A program made the position numbers and the translations under genes. A DNA stretch of 64,000 nucleotides from Pseudarthrobacter sp. MM222 (GTDB lineage: Bacteria > Actinomycetota > Actinomycetes > Actinomycetales > Micrococcaceae): assembly GCF_947090775.1 (NCBI RefSeq), contig NZ_OX352321.1, positions 2,108,001-2,172,000 on the forward strand, read 5' to 3'. Numbering within the stretch: the first letter of the stretch is position 1; each line of letters begins with the position of its first letter. The notes beneath the pieces are model-generated. The model did not search any database. It was given only the letters and a program-made list of their open reading frames with translations, and was not told the origin of the DNA. Shown piece by piece: positions 22,335-32,160 of the stretch.

Positions 22335-23297
22335 GTGACTGCCATCGTGAGCACAACCGATACGCCGCTGAATGCCTCTCCGATCTCCGGAAAGATCGGC
22401 TTCTCCCGCAAGGCAAAGGCCTACTTGGCGCTCACGAAACCCCGCGTCATCGAGCTGCTGCTCGTGAGCACGCTGCCCACCATGATTTATGCGGAGCGCG
22501 GGTTCCCGTCCATCGGGCTGATCCTGGCAACCCTCGTCGGCGGCGCGTTCGCCGCCGGCAGCGCCGGGGCCTTCAACTGCTACATCGACCGGGACATTGA
22601 CAAGCTCATGCACCGCACCGAGAACCGGCCGCTGGTGACGGGTGAAGTCACACCCCGTGAGGCGCTGGTCTTCTCCTGGCTGCTGGGCGCCGCGGCGATC
22701 GCGATTCTTTGGTTCGGAGCCAACCCCCTCTCGGCCTGGCTCGGCCTCGGTGCCATCGTTTTCTACGTGGTCATCTACACCATGATCCTCAAGCGCCGCA
22801 CCGCGCAGAACATTGTCTGGGGCGGAGCCGCCGGCTGTTTCCCGGTTTTGATTGCCTGGGCAGCCGTTACCAACACCGTGGAGTGGCCCGCCGTCGTACT
22901 CTTCATGGTGATTTTCCTTTGGACCCCGCCGCACTACTGGCCGCTCTCCATGCGCTACGGCGAGGATTACCGGAACGCCAACGTACCGATGCTGGGCGCC
23001 ATCGCCGGAGCCAAGGTCGTCTCGGTGCAGGTTGTCCTGTACGCCTGGGCCATGGTGGCGTGTTCCCTGCTGATGATTCCGGCCGGCGGCGCCGGCTGGG
23101 TCTACACGGTTACCGCCGCCGCCGCGGGCGCCTGGTTCCTGTACGAGTCGCACGCCCTGTACAAGCGTGCCCAGGGCGGGGACGTGTCCAACAAGGGCGC
23201 CATGAAGGTCTTCCACGGCTCCATCAGCTACCTGACCCTGTTGTTCATCGCCGTGGCCGTGGACCCGTTTGTCGGTTCCGCCATCGTCGGGGGCTAG
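22335..23297 (+). CDS. ctaB: Protoheme IX farnesyltransferase (heme O synthase)
   Basis: Membrane prenyltransferase converting heme B to heme O for cytochrome aa3 oxidase. [18 protein letters not shown], the first aspartate motif [16 protein letters not shown] and the second conserved loop YTMILKRRT / WGGAAGCFP are present, with about nine hydrophobic helices. 320 residues, GTG start at 22335 (GTG 22347 also possible). Heme A synthase ctaA lies 1.1 kb downstream on the other strand. Two hairpins follow. Confidence 0.95.
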   Translation: MTAIVSTTDTPLNASPISGKIGFSRKAKAYLALTKPRVIELLLVSTLPTMIYAERGFPSIGLILATLVGGAFAAGSAGAFNCYIDRDIDKLMHRTENRPLVTGEVTPREALVFSWLLGAAAIAILWFGANPLSAWLGLGAIVFYVVIYTMILKRRTAQNIVWGGAAGCFPVLIAWAAVTNTVEWPAVVLFMVIFLWTPPHYWPLSMRYGEDYRNANVPMLGAIAGAKVVSVQVVLYAWAMVACSLLMIPAGGAGWVYTVTAAAAGAWFLYESHALYKRAQGGDVSNKGAMKVFHGSISYLTLLFIAVAVDPFVGSAIVGG

Positions 23298-23318
23298 GGC
23301 CTCCCGCGCCGCCTCGAC

Positions 23319-23351
23319 AGACGCTCCCTTCCCGGCCGGGAGGGAGCGTCT
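23319..23351 (+). terminator. ctaB terminator
   Basis: AGACGCTCCCT pairs with AGGGAGCGTCT, extended inward by CCCGG/CCGGG, and is followed by TTTCGTTT. Confidence 0.75.
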
Positions 23352-23397
23352 TTCGTTTAGCCCGGAAAGCCGGCGCCCGGGAAGCTGCGGACAGCGA

Positions 23398-23432
23398 AAG
23401 GCCCGGCCGTCCCACCGGGACTGCCGGGCCTT
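23398..23432. terminator. Second hairpin between convergent ctaB and lipoprotein genes
   Basis: AAGGCCCGGC (23398-23407) pairs with GCCGGGCCTT (23423-23432), and an inner GTCCC/GGGAC stem fills the loop. It could serve the minus-strand lipoprotein gene, 36 bases past its stop. Confidence 0.6.
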
Positions 23433-23467
23433 CTTTGTCTATGTGCCGTGCCCGGTAGGTGCCGTGC

Positions 23468-24364
23468 CTAGTACGACTCGAACATCAGGCCGGGGGTGTT
23501 CGCCAGCACGTCCGTCGTGGTTCCGGTCAGTTCATTCTTGATGGAGTCGATCAGGAATGCCGGGCCGCCCGCGGCAGGATTCGGGTTCGGCACGTAGCTC
23601 AGGTCGACCTTCAGCACGCCCTTCATCACTCCTTCAGCGTTCCCCTTCCCGGTCAAGGAGACCGGGATGGAGACGTCGTAGGTGAAGGCGACCCGGTTCG
23701 GTACCGACTGGTCCATGGTCTCCAGCCGAGGGCCTCCCGCCTGCGTCATGGACCCCTCCTCGCCACCAGTCTCCTGGATGAGCAGGCAGTGCGGCTCCAC
23801 CGCGGCGGCGCAGGTCGGCGAGGCCTTCACCGCTTCGGTGCTGTCCGGTCCGGGCAGTGCGATAACAGCCCAGGCGCCGAATGCGGAGACGTCAGCGTCC
23901 TTGCCGGCGGCGGTCAGCTTAGCTTTGAGGTTGTCGCTGAGGCGGTTCTCCCAGAGCCTGGCCGTGGCGGCGTGGGAGCCGCCGTCCGCGACCCACTGAC
24001 CGGAGAGGCTGTATTGGTTCGTCACCAGCTCCGCGATGAAGTTCTGCGCCAGGACAGCCTGCGTGGCGGCGGGGTCGCTGACGTCGAAGCCGCCCTGTGG
24101 CGGGTTATACGGCACCGGCTCGGGCCCGGCCGCTGCGGGCGCAGGCTCCGACGCGGGCTCGGAAACCGCCTCGGAAGCCGCCTCGGAACCCGGCGCAGAG
24201 GCCGGTTCGGATGCCGACCCGGGACTGGACGACGCTGCTTCCGTTGAGGATGCCGCGCTGGAGCTGCCGGCCGGCGGCGCAGCAGGAGCAGTGCAGGCTG
24301 AGAGCGAGAGCGCCCCGGCGATGGCTGCCGCGGCGACGACCCGGCGCGTGGGAAAGACCACCAT
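23468..24364 (-). CDS. Putative lipoprotein, unknown function
   Basis: Not assigned to a named family. A signal peptide ends in the lipobox LSLSAC with Cys24 as lipid anchor; a Ser/Ala/Glu/Pro-rich linker (residues 25-85) leads to a globular domain of about 210 residues with two Cys (CAAAVEPHC), possibly a disulfide. 298 residues, exported and membrane-anchored by prediction. Lies between ctaB and ctaA, so a role near respiration is possible but not shown. Confidence 0.75.
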   Translation of the reverse strand: MVVFPTRRVVAAAAIAGALSLSACTAPAAPPAGSSSAASSTEAASSSPGSASEPASAPGSEAASEAVSEPASEPAPAAAGPEPVPYNPPQGGFDVSDPAATQAVLAQNFIAELVTNQYSLSGQWVADGGSHAATARLWENRLSDNLKAKLTAAGKDADVSAFGAWAVIALPGPDSTEAVKASPTCAAAVEPHCLLIQETGGEEGSMTQAGGPRLETMDQSVPNRVAFTYDVSIPVSLTGKGNAEGVMKGVLKVDLSYVPNPNPAAGGPAFLIDSIKNELTGTTTDVLANTPGLMFESY

Positions 24365-24421
24365 GAATACATTCCTGACTGTAGATAAGACCTGGCGTTG
24401 GGGCTTAACGTTACCGCGGGG

Positions 24422-25366
24422 CTATTTCACCGGGCTATGCCGGGCCAGGTCCGCGGTGTTGGTCGCTGCGCTCATCAGGAGGGCCGCGCCCAGCATGTGC
24501 GCTCCCACGAGCAGCGCAGGGATGCCGTTGTAGTACTGGGTGAATCCGATGGCCGCCTGAAGCAAGGTGACGCCCACCAGCAGGAAGACGGCGCTCCGGA
24601 ACGGCCCGGAGATCCGCCCGCGGATCACCAGGAACACGCCGAACAGCGCCCCGGCCGTTATCAGATAGGCAGGCACGGCATGGATGTGCGAGAACAGATC
24701 CCAGTCCAGGTTGTTCCGGGGGGCGTCGGCGTCGCCAGCGTGCGGACCCGCCCCGGTGACCACGACGCCCAGGCAGACGGCGACGGCGGAGAACAGCGCG
24801 ACGGCGGTCATCACCGGACGGGCGGCACCCGGCAACGCGTCCAGCCCGGCGGTCCGGAACCTTCCAGTGCGGCCGTAGGCGCGGTTGACCATCAGGGTGG
24901 CGAGGACAACGAGGGCCATGGAGACCAGGAAGTGCAGGCCCACCACCCACGGGTTCAGCTGGGTCAGGACGGTAATCCCGCCGATCACCGCCTGCGCCGG
25001 GATGCTGGCGAGCAGCCCCAGGGCCAGCAGGAACAGGTCCCGGCGTTCCTTGCGGAGGTTCCACAAGTACACCAGCATCAGAACGGCGACGGCGGCCAGC
25101 GCGAAGGTCAGGAGGCGGTTACCGAACTCGATGATGCCGTGAATTCCCATTTCCGGGGTGTTCACGAGCGAGGCATCCGTGCAGCGCGGCCACGTGGGGC
25201 AGCCGAGGCCGGAGGCGGTGAGCCGCACCGCCCCGCCGGTCACCACGAGCACCGTCTGGCCGATCAGGGACAAGACAGCCAGCCGCTTGACCGTCTTGTC
25301 GACGGTGACAGGAAGCCGGGAGGTGATCCCGGAGACGATCCGGGGTGGGCGTGACACCGTACTCAC
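24422..25366 (-). CDS. ctaA: Heme A synthase (COX15/CtaA family)
   Basis: Oxidises heme O to heme A for aa3-type cytochrome oxidase. About eight membrane helices; the signature GGAVRLTASGLGCPTWPRC lies after the first helix, and conserved His occur in GIHGIIEFGNRLLTF, VVGLHFLVS and FSHIHAVPAY. The GTG at 25366 avoids overlap with the upstream permease gene (314 residues). Follows the ABC-2 permease by 8 bases, so it is likely in the same transcript. Confidence 0.92.
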   Translation of the reverse strand: MSTVSRPPRIVSGITSRLPVTVDKTVKRLAVLSLIGQTVLVVTGGAVRLTASGLGCPTWPRCTDASLVNTPEMGIHGIIEFGNRLLTFALAAVAVLMLVYLWNLRKERRDLFLLALGLLASIPAQAVIGGITVLTQLNPWVVGLHFLVSMALVVLATLMVNRAYGRTGRFRTAGLDALPGAARPVMTAVALFSAVAVCLGVVVTGAGPHAGDADAPRNNLDWDLFSHIHAVPAYLITAGALFGVFLVIRGRISGPFRSAVFLLVGVTLLQAAIGFTQYYNGIPALLVGAHMLGAALLMSAATNTADLARHSPVK

Positions 25367-25373
25367 AGTATTC

Positions 25374-26204
25374 TCAATTCCATTTGAACCAACGGGTTGC
25401 TGCGCCGCCGGCGATGGCCGTCCAGAACAGCAGGACAAGCACGGCCGCAGCGTTGATACTGCCGTGCAGGAATGCGTCCCTCAGGGCCTGACCCAGCGCA
25501 CCGGAGGGAAGGAAATGCACCACGGCCTGCGCCAGCGCCGGCAGCCGTTCGGCCGGAATCACGATCCCGCCCAGCGCCCCGAGCAGGATCCACAGCAAAT
25601 TGGTGATGGCCAGGGTCGCTTCCGGCCGGACCGTCCCGGCGACCAGCAGGCCGAGCGCCGTGAAGGACGCGGCCCCGAGCACCAGCAGGGCCAGGCCCGG
25701 CAGCCAGCCCGCGGGCTCGGGCTGCCAACCCAGCAACAGGGCCACCGCCGTAACCACAACCACCTGGAGGAACAACACGGCAAGCACGGCGAGGACCTTG
25801 CCGGCGATCAGGCCGGTGCGGCCCAGGGGAGTGGTGGAGAGGAACCGCAGGACGCCGTAGCGCCGGTCGAAGCCGGTGGAGATGCCCTGGCCGGTGAAGG
25901 CCGTGGACATGGCGCACAGGGCCAGGATGCCGGGGACGGCGATATTGATCCGGCTTGCGCCGAGCCCGTCCAGCAGTGGCGTGACGGTGAGACCTACCAT
26001 CGCCAGGAGGGGAAGCACCACCGCCAGGATCAGCTGCTCGCCGTTCCGGAGCATGGTGACGGTCTCGTACTTGCCCTGCAGCACAATCCGGCGCAACAGG
26101 GGAGCCGGGGCGCTGCCCAGCGGGCTGCCGGGAGCTGGGCTACCAAGCGGACCCCGGCCATGCGGCGCACCGCCGACGGGCCTGGTGCCGGAAACGGGGG
26201 TCAT
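25374..26204 (-). CDS. ABC-2 type transporter permease
   Basis: Six hydrophobic segments over 276 residues with the ABC-2 layout (LAVVLPLLAMVGLTVTPLL; GLIAGKVLAVLAVLFLQVVV). The start overlaps the ATPase stop by four bases. It sits in the position of the mycobacterial Rv1457c-type genes. Substrate unknown; an efflux role is inferred from the ABC-2 type. Confidence 0.85.
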   Translation of the reverse strand: MTPVSGTRPVGGAPHGRGPLGSPAPGSPLGSAPAPLLRRIVLQGKYETVTMLRNGEQLILAVVLPLLAMVGLTVTPLLDGLGASRINIAVPGILALCAMSTAFTGQGISTGFDRRYGVLRFLSTTPLGRTGLIAGKVLAVLAVLFLQVVVVTAVALLLGWQPEPAGWLPGLALLVLGAASFTALGLLVAGTVRPEATLAITNLLWILLGALGGIVIPAERLPALAQAVVHFLPSGALGQALRDAFLHGSINAAAVLVLLFWTAIAGGAATRWFKWN

Positions 26205-27166
26205 CGGATCTCCCTTCCGGAGATGTCCAGGAAGACGTCCTCGAGGCTGCGCGCCTCAAGGCTCAGGGAGCTGGGCATGATCCCGCGCGCGGCCCACCAG
26301 GCGGTGACCGCGGCCAGGTCGGCGGGCGTAAGGGCGCCCGTGGCGGCGTAGCTGCCGGCCCGCGCCTCGGTGACGTCGACGCCGTCGGACAGCACTCCGG
26401 TGAAGTCCAGTCCCGGTTCGGCTTCGAAGAGGAGGGTGCGGATGTGCTGTTCGCCGGCGGACGGGAGCCGGTGCTGCAGCAATTGGGTGACGGTGCCTTC
26501 GGCGACGTTACGGCCGGCGTCGATGATGTAGACGTAGTCGGCCAGGCGCTGGGCGTCGTCCATCAGGTGCGTGGTCAGGATGATCCCCATTCCGCGGTCG
26601 CGGAGTTCGGAGATGAGCTCGAAGACAAGTTGGCGGGATTGCGGGTCCAGGCCGGCGCTTGGCTCGTCCAGGAAAAGCACCTCCGGATTGCCGGCAAGGG
26701 CTGCGGCGAGGGCCAGCCGCTGCTTCTGCCCGCCGGAGAGGCGCCGGACTGAGGTGCGGCTGAAGCTGTCGATCCCGAGGCGCGCAATAAGCTCCTCGAC
26801 CGGCCAGGGATCCTGGTACATGCCGGCGATGTGCTTCAACAGGGGAATGGGCCGGGCCGACGGTGGCAGCCCGCCGTCCTGCAGCATCACCCCGACGCGC
26901 GCACGCAGCCCGGCGCCGGCCGTGTCCGGATCCTGGCCGAGCAGGCTGATGCTTCCCGCGGTACGCTTTTGCAGGCCCTGGGCGCATTCGATGGTGGTCG
27001 TTTTGCCCGCTCCGTTGGCGCCCAGGAGGGCCGTGACCTGTCCGCGTTCGGCGACGAGGGAAAGGCCGCTGACCACCCGCAGCATCTTGCCGTCGAGGGT
27101 GGGCAGTGGACCAACATCCTTGACGAGCCCGCTGATGGACAGAACGGGGGATTCGGGAGATCGCAC
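26201..27166 (-). CDS. ABC transporter ATP-binding protein (ABC-2 exporter)
   Basis: Walker A LGANGAGKTTT, signature LSGGQKQRLALAAAL, Walker B VLFLDEPSAGLD and the switch His in ILTTHLMDD. 321 residues from the GTG at 27166; a TTG at 27169 would add one codon. A TAGAAT -10 sits 6 bases before this GTG, suggesting a leaderless message. Pairs with the permease and is transcribed away from sufR. Confidence 0.88.
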   Translation of the reverse strand: MRSPESPVLSISGLVKDVGPLPTLDGKMLRVVSGLSLVAERGQVTALLGANGAGKTTTIECAQGLQKRTAGSISLLGQDPDTAGAGLRARVGVMLQDGGLPPSARPIPLLKHIAGMYQDPWPVEELIARLGIDSFSRTSVRRLSGGQKQRLALAAALAGNPEVLFLDEPSAGLDPQSRQLVFELISELRDRGMGIILTTHLMDDAQRLADYVYIIDAGRNVAEGTVTQLLQHRLPSAGEQHIRTLLFEAEPGLDFTGVLSDGVDVTEARAGSYAATGALTPADLAAVTAWWAARGIMPSSLSLEARSLEDVFLDISGREIR

Positions 27167-27172
27167 CAAAGC

Positions 27173-27178
27173 ATTCTA
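27173..27178 (-). promoter_or_regulatory. -10 TAGAAT for the ABC exporter / ctaA operon
   Basis: On the minus strand TAGAAT is followed by six bases and then GTG at 27166, the spacing of a leaderless start. No good -35. Confidence 0.45.
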
Positions 27179-27256
27179 CGCGATGTAGTACGGCATGGCC
27201 GGGGCCCGGCCCCGGACCGCAGGGAAGCCATGCCTTACTGGAAGGCGGGACTAAAT

Positions 27257-27276
27257 TACGACATGATTGTGTTGTG
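27257..27276. promoter_or_regulatory. Candidate SufR operator
   Basis: Imperfect inverted repeat TACGACA-N6-TGTTGTG, 6 bases before the sufR ATG. The position suits autoregulation; the sequence match between arms is 5 of 7. Confidence 0.3.
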
Positions 27277-27282
27277 TATTCC

Positions 27283-28119
27283 ATGAGCCCCTCCTCTTCT
27301 GCTGCCCTTTCCGGGCACGGTGCCACCCGCGCATCGCAGGCGCCCTCCGCGCCGGTCGCAGCGGTGCATGCGGCCGACGCCGATGAGCGCACCCGGGACC
27401 GCGTGCTGAACGCCGTCCTGGAGCATGGACCGATCAGCGCCGCCGAACTCGGCGACCTGCTCGGCTTCACGCCCGCCGCGGTGCGGCGTCACTTGGACCA
27501 CCTTTCGCGCGACGGCGTCATCGAGGTCAAGCGGGTTGCCCGCGCGGGCGCCCGGGCCGGACGCCCGGCACGCCGCTACGTGCTCAGCTCGCAGGGCCAG
27601 TCCACCTTGGGCAACGACTATCTCGACATCGCAACCATTGCGCTGCAGCGGCTCGGCGAGCTGGCAGGGCACGAAGCGGTGCGGCAGTTCGCCGTCGAAC
27701 GCTTCGGCGAAATGGAACGCCGCTATGCTCCTGTTGTCGAGCAGGCCGGCCCGGACATCACGGCCCGCGCCCAGGTGCTCTCCGAGCTGCTGAGCCGCGA
27801 CGGCTTCGTCGCCTCCGCGGCCTCGATCGCGGCCAAGGCACCTCTGCCGGCGGCGCTCTCCAGCGTCCAGCTCTGCCAGGGGCACTGCCCCATCCAGCAG
27901 CTCGCCGCGCAGTTCCCCGTGTTCTGCGAGGTGGAGACCGAAGTGTTCTCCCGGCTGGTCGGCGTCGACGTTCGCCGGCTCTCCACCCTGGCACGCGGCG
28001 GTCACGTCTGCACCACCCACATTCCTACCGGCCGCCCGGCCGCCACGAGGCTGCACAGCCCCGAAAGCACGCCGGTCAGCCTGGACGAAGTATCCAACCA
28101 TCTGCAAGAAAGGCCGTGA
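27283..28119 (+). CDS. sufR: SufR, Fe-S cluster-binding repressor of the suf operon
   Basis: Winged-helix regulator that senses iron-sulfur status. The N-terminal [27 protein letters not shown] is followed by a ligand domain with Cys198, Cys202, Cys215 and Cys243 (CQGHC...FC...VC), matching the SufR cluster-binding pattern. 278 residues from the ATG at 27283; a GTG nine bases upstream is possible. The stop overlaps the sufB start (TGATG), so repressor and operon share a transcript. Confidence 0.9.
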   Translation: MSPSSSAALSGHGATRASQAPSAPVAAVHAADADERTRDRVLNAVLEHGPISAAELGDLLGFTPAAVRRHLDHLSRDGVIEVKRVARAGARAGRPARRYVLSSQGQSTLGNDYLDIATIALQRLGELAGHEAVRQFAVERFGEMERRYAPVVEQAGPDITARAQVLSELLSRDGFVASAASIAAKAPLPAALSSVQLCQGHCPIQQLAAQFPVFCEVETEVFSRLVGVDVRRLSTLARGGHVCTTHIPTGRPAATRLHSPESTPVSLDEVSNHLQERP

Positions 28120-29582
28120 TGACGGACCAACTATCAGAGAAGAAGGTTGCCGAAACTACTGTGATCTCGGAGATTCTGGAGAAGAATCCCGAGCTCCATG
28201 GAATCGGCACCTACGAATACGGCTGGGCCGACAAGAACGACGTCGGCGCCAACGCCCGCCGTGGTATCGACGAGGACGTTGTCCGTGACATCTCGGCCAA
28301 GAAGAACGAGCCGGAATGGATGCTCGACCTCCGCCTCAAGGGCCTGAAGTACTTCGACCGCAAGCCCATGCCCACCTGGGGCGCGGACCTGTCCGGCATC
28401 GACTTCGACAACATCAAGTACTTCGTGCGGTCCACGGAGAAGCAGGCCGCCACCTGGGAAGACCTTCCCGAGGACATCCGGAACACGTACGAGAAGCTGG
28501 GCATCCCGGAAGCCGAGCGCAGCCGCCTCGTCTCCGGCGTCGCCGCGCAGTACGAGTCCGAGGTCGTCTACCACCAGATCCGCGAGGACCTGGAACAGCA
28601 GGGCGTCATCTTCCTGGACACGGACACCGCGCTGCGCGAACACCCGGAGATCTTCCAGGAGTACTTCGGCACCATCATCCCTGTGGGCGACAACAAGTTC
28701 GCCTCGCTGAACACGGCCGTCTGGTCCGGCGGATCCTTCGTGTACGTGCCCAAGGGCGTCCACGTGGACATCCCGCTGCAGGCCTACTTCCGCATCAACA
28801 CGGAAAACATGGGCCAGTTCGAGCGCACGCTGATCATCGCGGACGAGGACTCCTACGTCCACTACATCGAAGGCTGCACCGCGCCGATCTACACCTCGGA
28901 CTCGCTGCACTCCGCCGTCGTGGAAATCATCGTGAAAAAGGGCGCCCGCGTCCGCTACACGACCATCCAGAACTGGTCCACGAACGTGTACAACCTGGTC
29001 ACCAAGCGCGCCATCTGCGAAGAGAACGCCACCATGGAGTGGATCGATGGCAACATCGGCTCCAAGGTCACCATGAAGTACCCGGCCGTCTACCTTGTGG
29101 GCGAGGGCGCCAAGGGCGAGACCCTGTCCATTGCCTTCGCCGGCGAAGGCCAGCACCAGGACACCGGCTCCAAGATGGTTCACATTGCCCCGAACACCAA
29201 GAGCTCCATCGTCTCGAAGTCGGTGGCTCGCGGCGGCGGCCGTGCTGCCTACCGCGGCCTGGTCCAGGTCCGCGAAGGCGCCAAGCACTCGGCCAACACC
29301 GTCCGCTGTGACGCGCTCCTGGTGGACACCATCAGCCGGTCGGACACCTACCCCTACATCGACATCCGCGAGGATGACGTGACCATGGGGCACGAGGCCA
29401 CGGTCTCGCGCGTCAGCGAAGAGCAGCTGTTCTACCTGATGTCCCGCGGCATGCGCGAGGACGAGGCCATGGCGATGATCGTCCGCGGCTTCATCGAGCC
29501 CATTGCCCGTGAGCTGCCGATGGAATACGCCCTCGAGCTGAACCGCCTGATTGAACTGCAGATGGAAGGATCGGTCGGTTAA
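28119..29582 (+). CDS. sufB: SufB, Fe-S cluster scaffold subunit
   Basis: Scaffold of the SufBCD complex. [32 protein letters not shown] and [21 protein letters not shown] are typical, and the C-terminal [22 protein letters not shown] carries the cluster-site residues. 487 residues from the ATG at 28119; GTG at 28116 is the alternative. One-base overlap with sufD. Confidence 0.97.
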   Translation: MTDQLSEKKVAETTVISEILEKNPELHGIGTYEYGWADKNDVGANARRGIDEDVVRDISAKKNEPEWMLDLRLKGLKYFDRKPMPTWGADLSGIDFDNIKYFVRSTEKQAATWEDLPEDIRNTYEKLGIPEAERSRLVSGVAAQYESEVVYHQIREDLEQQGVIFLDTDTALREHPEIFQEYFGTIIPVGDNKFASLNTAVWSGGSFVYVPKGVHVDIPLQAYFRINTENMGQFERTLIIADEDSYVHYIEGCTAPIYTSDSLHSAVVEIIVKKGARVRYTTIQNWSTNVYNLVTKRAICEENATMEWIDGNIGSKVTMKYPAVYLVGEGAKGETLSIAFAGEGQHQDTGSKMVHIAPNTKSSIVSKSVARGGGRAAYRGLVQVREGAKHSANTVRCDALLVDTISRSDTYPYIDIREDDVTMGHEATVSRVSEEQLFYLMSRGMREDEAMAMIVRGFIEPIARELPMEYALELNRLIELQMEGSVG

Positions 29583-30868
29583 TGACTGACATCACTACTG
29601 AAAAGGCGCGCATCGGCGCGCCGTCAGCCCAGCCGTTCATCAACGGTTTCACCGAGGAAGGCGAAAGCCTTTCACCGCTGAACGCGGCGGAGTCCAAATC
29701 GCCGCTGGCCGGCGAAGCCGTCAAGCGCCACTCGCACGGCGGGGGCGTCGGTGTTCCGGACAGCTCACGCGCAGGCCGCCTTACCTCCTACAAGCTGGCG
29801 GACTTCAAGCCGCTGACCGGCATGGAAGAGGACTGGCGGTTCACCCCGCTCAAACGCCTCCGTGGACTGCACACCGAGGTCCTCAACGGCGCGGCACCGT
29901 CCGTGAGCGTCACGGCCCCGGACAGCGTAATCGTGGAGACCGTCGGCCGCGATGACCGCCGGATCGGCTCCGCGGCCATTCCCGAGGACCGCGTCTCCGC
30001 GAATGCCTGGGAGAACTTTTCCGAGGCCACCGTCATCACCGTTCCCGTCGAGGTCCAGGCCGAGGGCGAGGTCAGCGTCGTGCTGACCGGCCAGGGCACC
30101 GCGGCTGCCGCCCAGCATGTCGTGATCGTGGCGGAGAGGTTCTCCAAGTCCGTCGTCGTCCTGGACCACCAGGGCACCGCCGTCGTCTCGGAAAACGTTG
30201 AGATCATCGTTGAGGAGGGCGCGCAGCTCACTGTCATCTCGCTCCAGGAATGGAACGACGACGCCGTGCACGCATCCTCCCAGCAGGTCAAGCTCGGCCG
30301 CGACGCCAAGTTCAAGCACATCGTCGTCAGCCTCGGCGGCGACCTGGTGCGCGTCACGCCATCGGCCCGCTTCACCGCGCCCGGCGCGGAAGTTGAACTC
30401 TTCGGGCTGTACTTCGCCGACGCCGGCCAGCACCTTGAGCAGCGCCTGTTCGTGGACCACGCGGTCGCCAACTGCAAGTCCAACGTGCTCTACAAGGGCG
30501 CCCTGCAGGGCCGCAACGCGCACACCGTCTGGGTGGGTGACGTTCTGATCCGCAAGGAAGCAGAAGGCACCGACACCTATGAGGCCAACCGCAACCTGGT
30601 CCTGACGGACGGTGCCCGCGCTGACTCCGTGCCGAACCTGGAGATCGAGACCGGCCTGATCGCCGGCGCCGGCCACGCCAGTGCCACCGGACGATTCGAC
30701 GACCAGCACCTGTTCTACCTGATGGCCCGCGGCATCCCGGAAGATGTGGCCCGCCGCCTGGTGGTCCGCGGCTTCCTGAACGAGATCATCCAGAAGATCA
30801 ATGTTCCGGCCATTGAAGAGCGCCTGACGGTTGCTGTTGAGCGCGAACTCGCGGCAACGGACAACTAG
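29582..30868 (+). CDS. sufD: SufD, SufBCD complex subunit
   Basis: SufB paralogue that forms the scaffold heterodimer and helps iron entry. Beta-helix core with QRLFVDHAVANCKSNVLYKGAL and the C-terminal DQHLFYLMARGIPEDVARRLVVRGF shared with SufB. 428 residues. ATG shares its A with the sufB stop codon. Confidence 0.95.
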   Translation: MTDITTEKARIGAPSAQPFINGFTEEGESLSPLNAAESKSPLAGEAVKRHSHGGGVGVPDSSRAGRLTSYKLADFKPLTGMEEDWRFTPLKRLRGLHTEVLNGAAPSVSVTAPDSVIVETVGRDDRRIGSAAIPEDRVSANAWENFSEATVITVPVEVQAEGEVSVVLTGQGTAAAAQHVVIVAERFSKSVVVLDHQGTAVVSENVEIIVEEGAQLTVISLQEWNDDAVHASSQQVKLGRDAKFKHIVVSLGGDLVRVTPSARFTAPGAEVELFGLYFADAGQHLEQRLFVDHAVANCKSNVLYKGALQGRNAHTVWVGDVLIRKEAEGTDTYEANRNLVLTDGARADSVPNLEIETGLIAGAGHASATGRFDDQHLFYLMARGIPEDVARRLVVRGFLNEIIQKINVPAIEERLTVAVERELAATDN

Positions 30869-30902
30869 TGCGCGGCACTAGAGGACACAGGGAAAAGACC
30901 AG

Positions 30903-31262
30903 ATGACTGAACAGCCAAAGGGCGAGCTCGTCTGCAACGCCAGCGAGATTCAAGTCAAGCAGGCGCTGCGGATCCTGATCGACGACTACCCCGTAGCGAT
31001 CGTGAAGGACTCGATGGGAGAAATCCACGCCATCGGCGACACCTGCTCGCACGCCGACATCTCGCTCTCCGAAGGCGAGGTGGAAGGGTGCCTGATCGAA
31101 TGCTGGGGGCACGGCTCCCAGTTCGACCTGCGCAGCGGCGAGCCGCTTCAGCTGCCGGCCTATGATCCTGTCCCTGTCTTTGCCGTGACCATCCAGGGCG
31201 ACGAGGTGTACGTGGACGTTACTAACGTCCTGAACGGCGCCGAAGCTCCGACCTTCAGCTAG
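30903..31262 (+). CDS. Rieske [2Fe-2S] ferredoxin in the suf operon
   Basis: Small soluble Rieske protein, 119 residues. Ligands are visible as CSH (Cys48, His50) and CWGH (Cys67, His70). Similar to ferredoxin subunits of non-heme dioxygenases, but no oxygenase is nearby. It lies between sufD and sufC, so a role in electron supply or as a cluster acceptor for SufBCD is likely by context only. Confidence 0.88.
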   Translation: MTEQPKGELVCNASEIQVKQALRILIDDYPVAIVKDSMGEIHAIGDTCSHADISLSEGEVEGCLIECWGHGSQFDLRSGEPLQLPAYDPVPVFAVTIQGDEVYVDVTNVLNGAEAPTFS

Positions 31263-31349
31263 CTGCCCGCAGCCGGCACCCGCACAAACAACTTTTCGAC
31301 GAGAAAACGCACCATGCCGGAGGGCACGGTGCAGAGGAGAACAAGACAC

Positions 31350-32147
31350 ATGGCTACTCTTGAGATCAAGGACCTGCACGTCAGCATTGACACCGAGCAG
31401 GGCACCAAGGAAATCCTGAAGGGCGTCAGCCTGACCATCAGGACCGGCGAGACGCACGCCATCATGGGCCCGAACGGTTCGGGCAAGTCCACCCTGGCGT
31501 CCACGATTGCCGGGCACCCGCGCTACAACGTCACCTCGGGCACCATCACCCTCGACGGCGAAGACGTCCTGGCGATGAGCGTTGACGAGCGCGCCCGCGC
31601 CGGCCTGTTCCTGGCCATGCAGTACCCCGTCGAGGTCCCGGGCGTGAGCATGACGAACTTCCTGCGCACCGCGAAGACCGCCATCGACGGCGAAGCGCCC
31701 AAGCTGCGCACCTGGACCAAGGACGTGAAGGCTGCCATGGCGCAGCTGCGCATCGACGCCGACTTCACCCAGCGCAACGTCAACGAAGGCTTCTCCGGCG
31801 GCGAGAAGAAGCGCGTCGAGATCCTCCAGCTCGAGCTCTTCAAGCCGAAGTTCGCCATCCTGGACGAGACCGACTCGGGGCTGGATGTGGACGCCCTGAA
31901 GGTCGTCTCCGAGGGTGTCAACCGCGCCCACGCGGAGGGCAAGATGGGTACCCTGCTCATCACCCACTACACCCGGATCCTGCGCTACATCAAGCCGGAC
32001 TTCGTGCACGTGTTCGTTGACGGCCAGGTTGTCGAGGAAGGCGGCCCGGAGCTCGCCGACCGCCTCGAAGAAGAAGGCTACGACCGCTACGCCACCGGCG
32101 CAGGGGCAGCCACCATCGCTGCCGCTTCGGCGGCCACCCAGGCGTAG
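31350..32147 (+). CDS. sufC: SufC, Fe-S assembly ATPase
   Basis: ABC ATPase of SufBCD. Walker A MGPNGSGKSTLA, signature FSGGEKKRVEILQLELF, Walker B AILDETDSGLDVDAL. The start at 31350 is set by the GAGGAG site upstream (265 residues); the frame opens 36 bases earlier. Thirteen bases separate it from sufT, leaving no room for sufS or sufU. Confidence 0.96.
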   Translation: MATLEIKDLHVSIDTEQGTKEILKGVSLTIRTGETHAIMGPNGSGKSTLASTIAGHPRYNVTSGTITLDGEDVLAMSVDERARAGLFLAMQYPVEVPGVSMTNFLRTAKTAIDGEAPKLRTWTKDVKAAMAQLRIDADFTQRNVNEGFSGGEKKRVEILQLELFKPKFAILDETDSGLDVDALKVVSEGVNRAHAEGKMGTLLITHYTRILRYIKPDFVHVFVDGQVVEEGGPELADRLEEEGYDRYATGAGAATIAAASAATQA

Positions 32148-32160
32148 TTAGGACTCCGCG

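Noticed and set aside
24398..25354. Plus-strand gene opposite ctaA
   Set aside because: Gln/Arg/Gly-rich shadow of a membrane protein gene.
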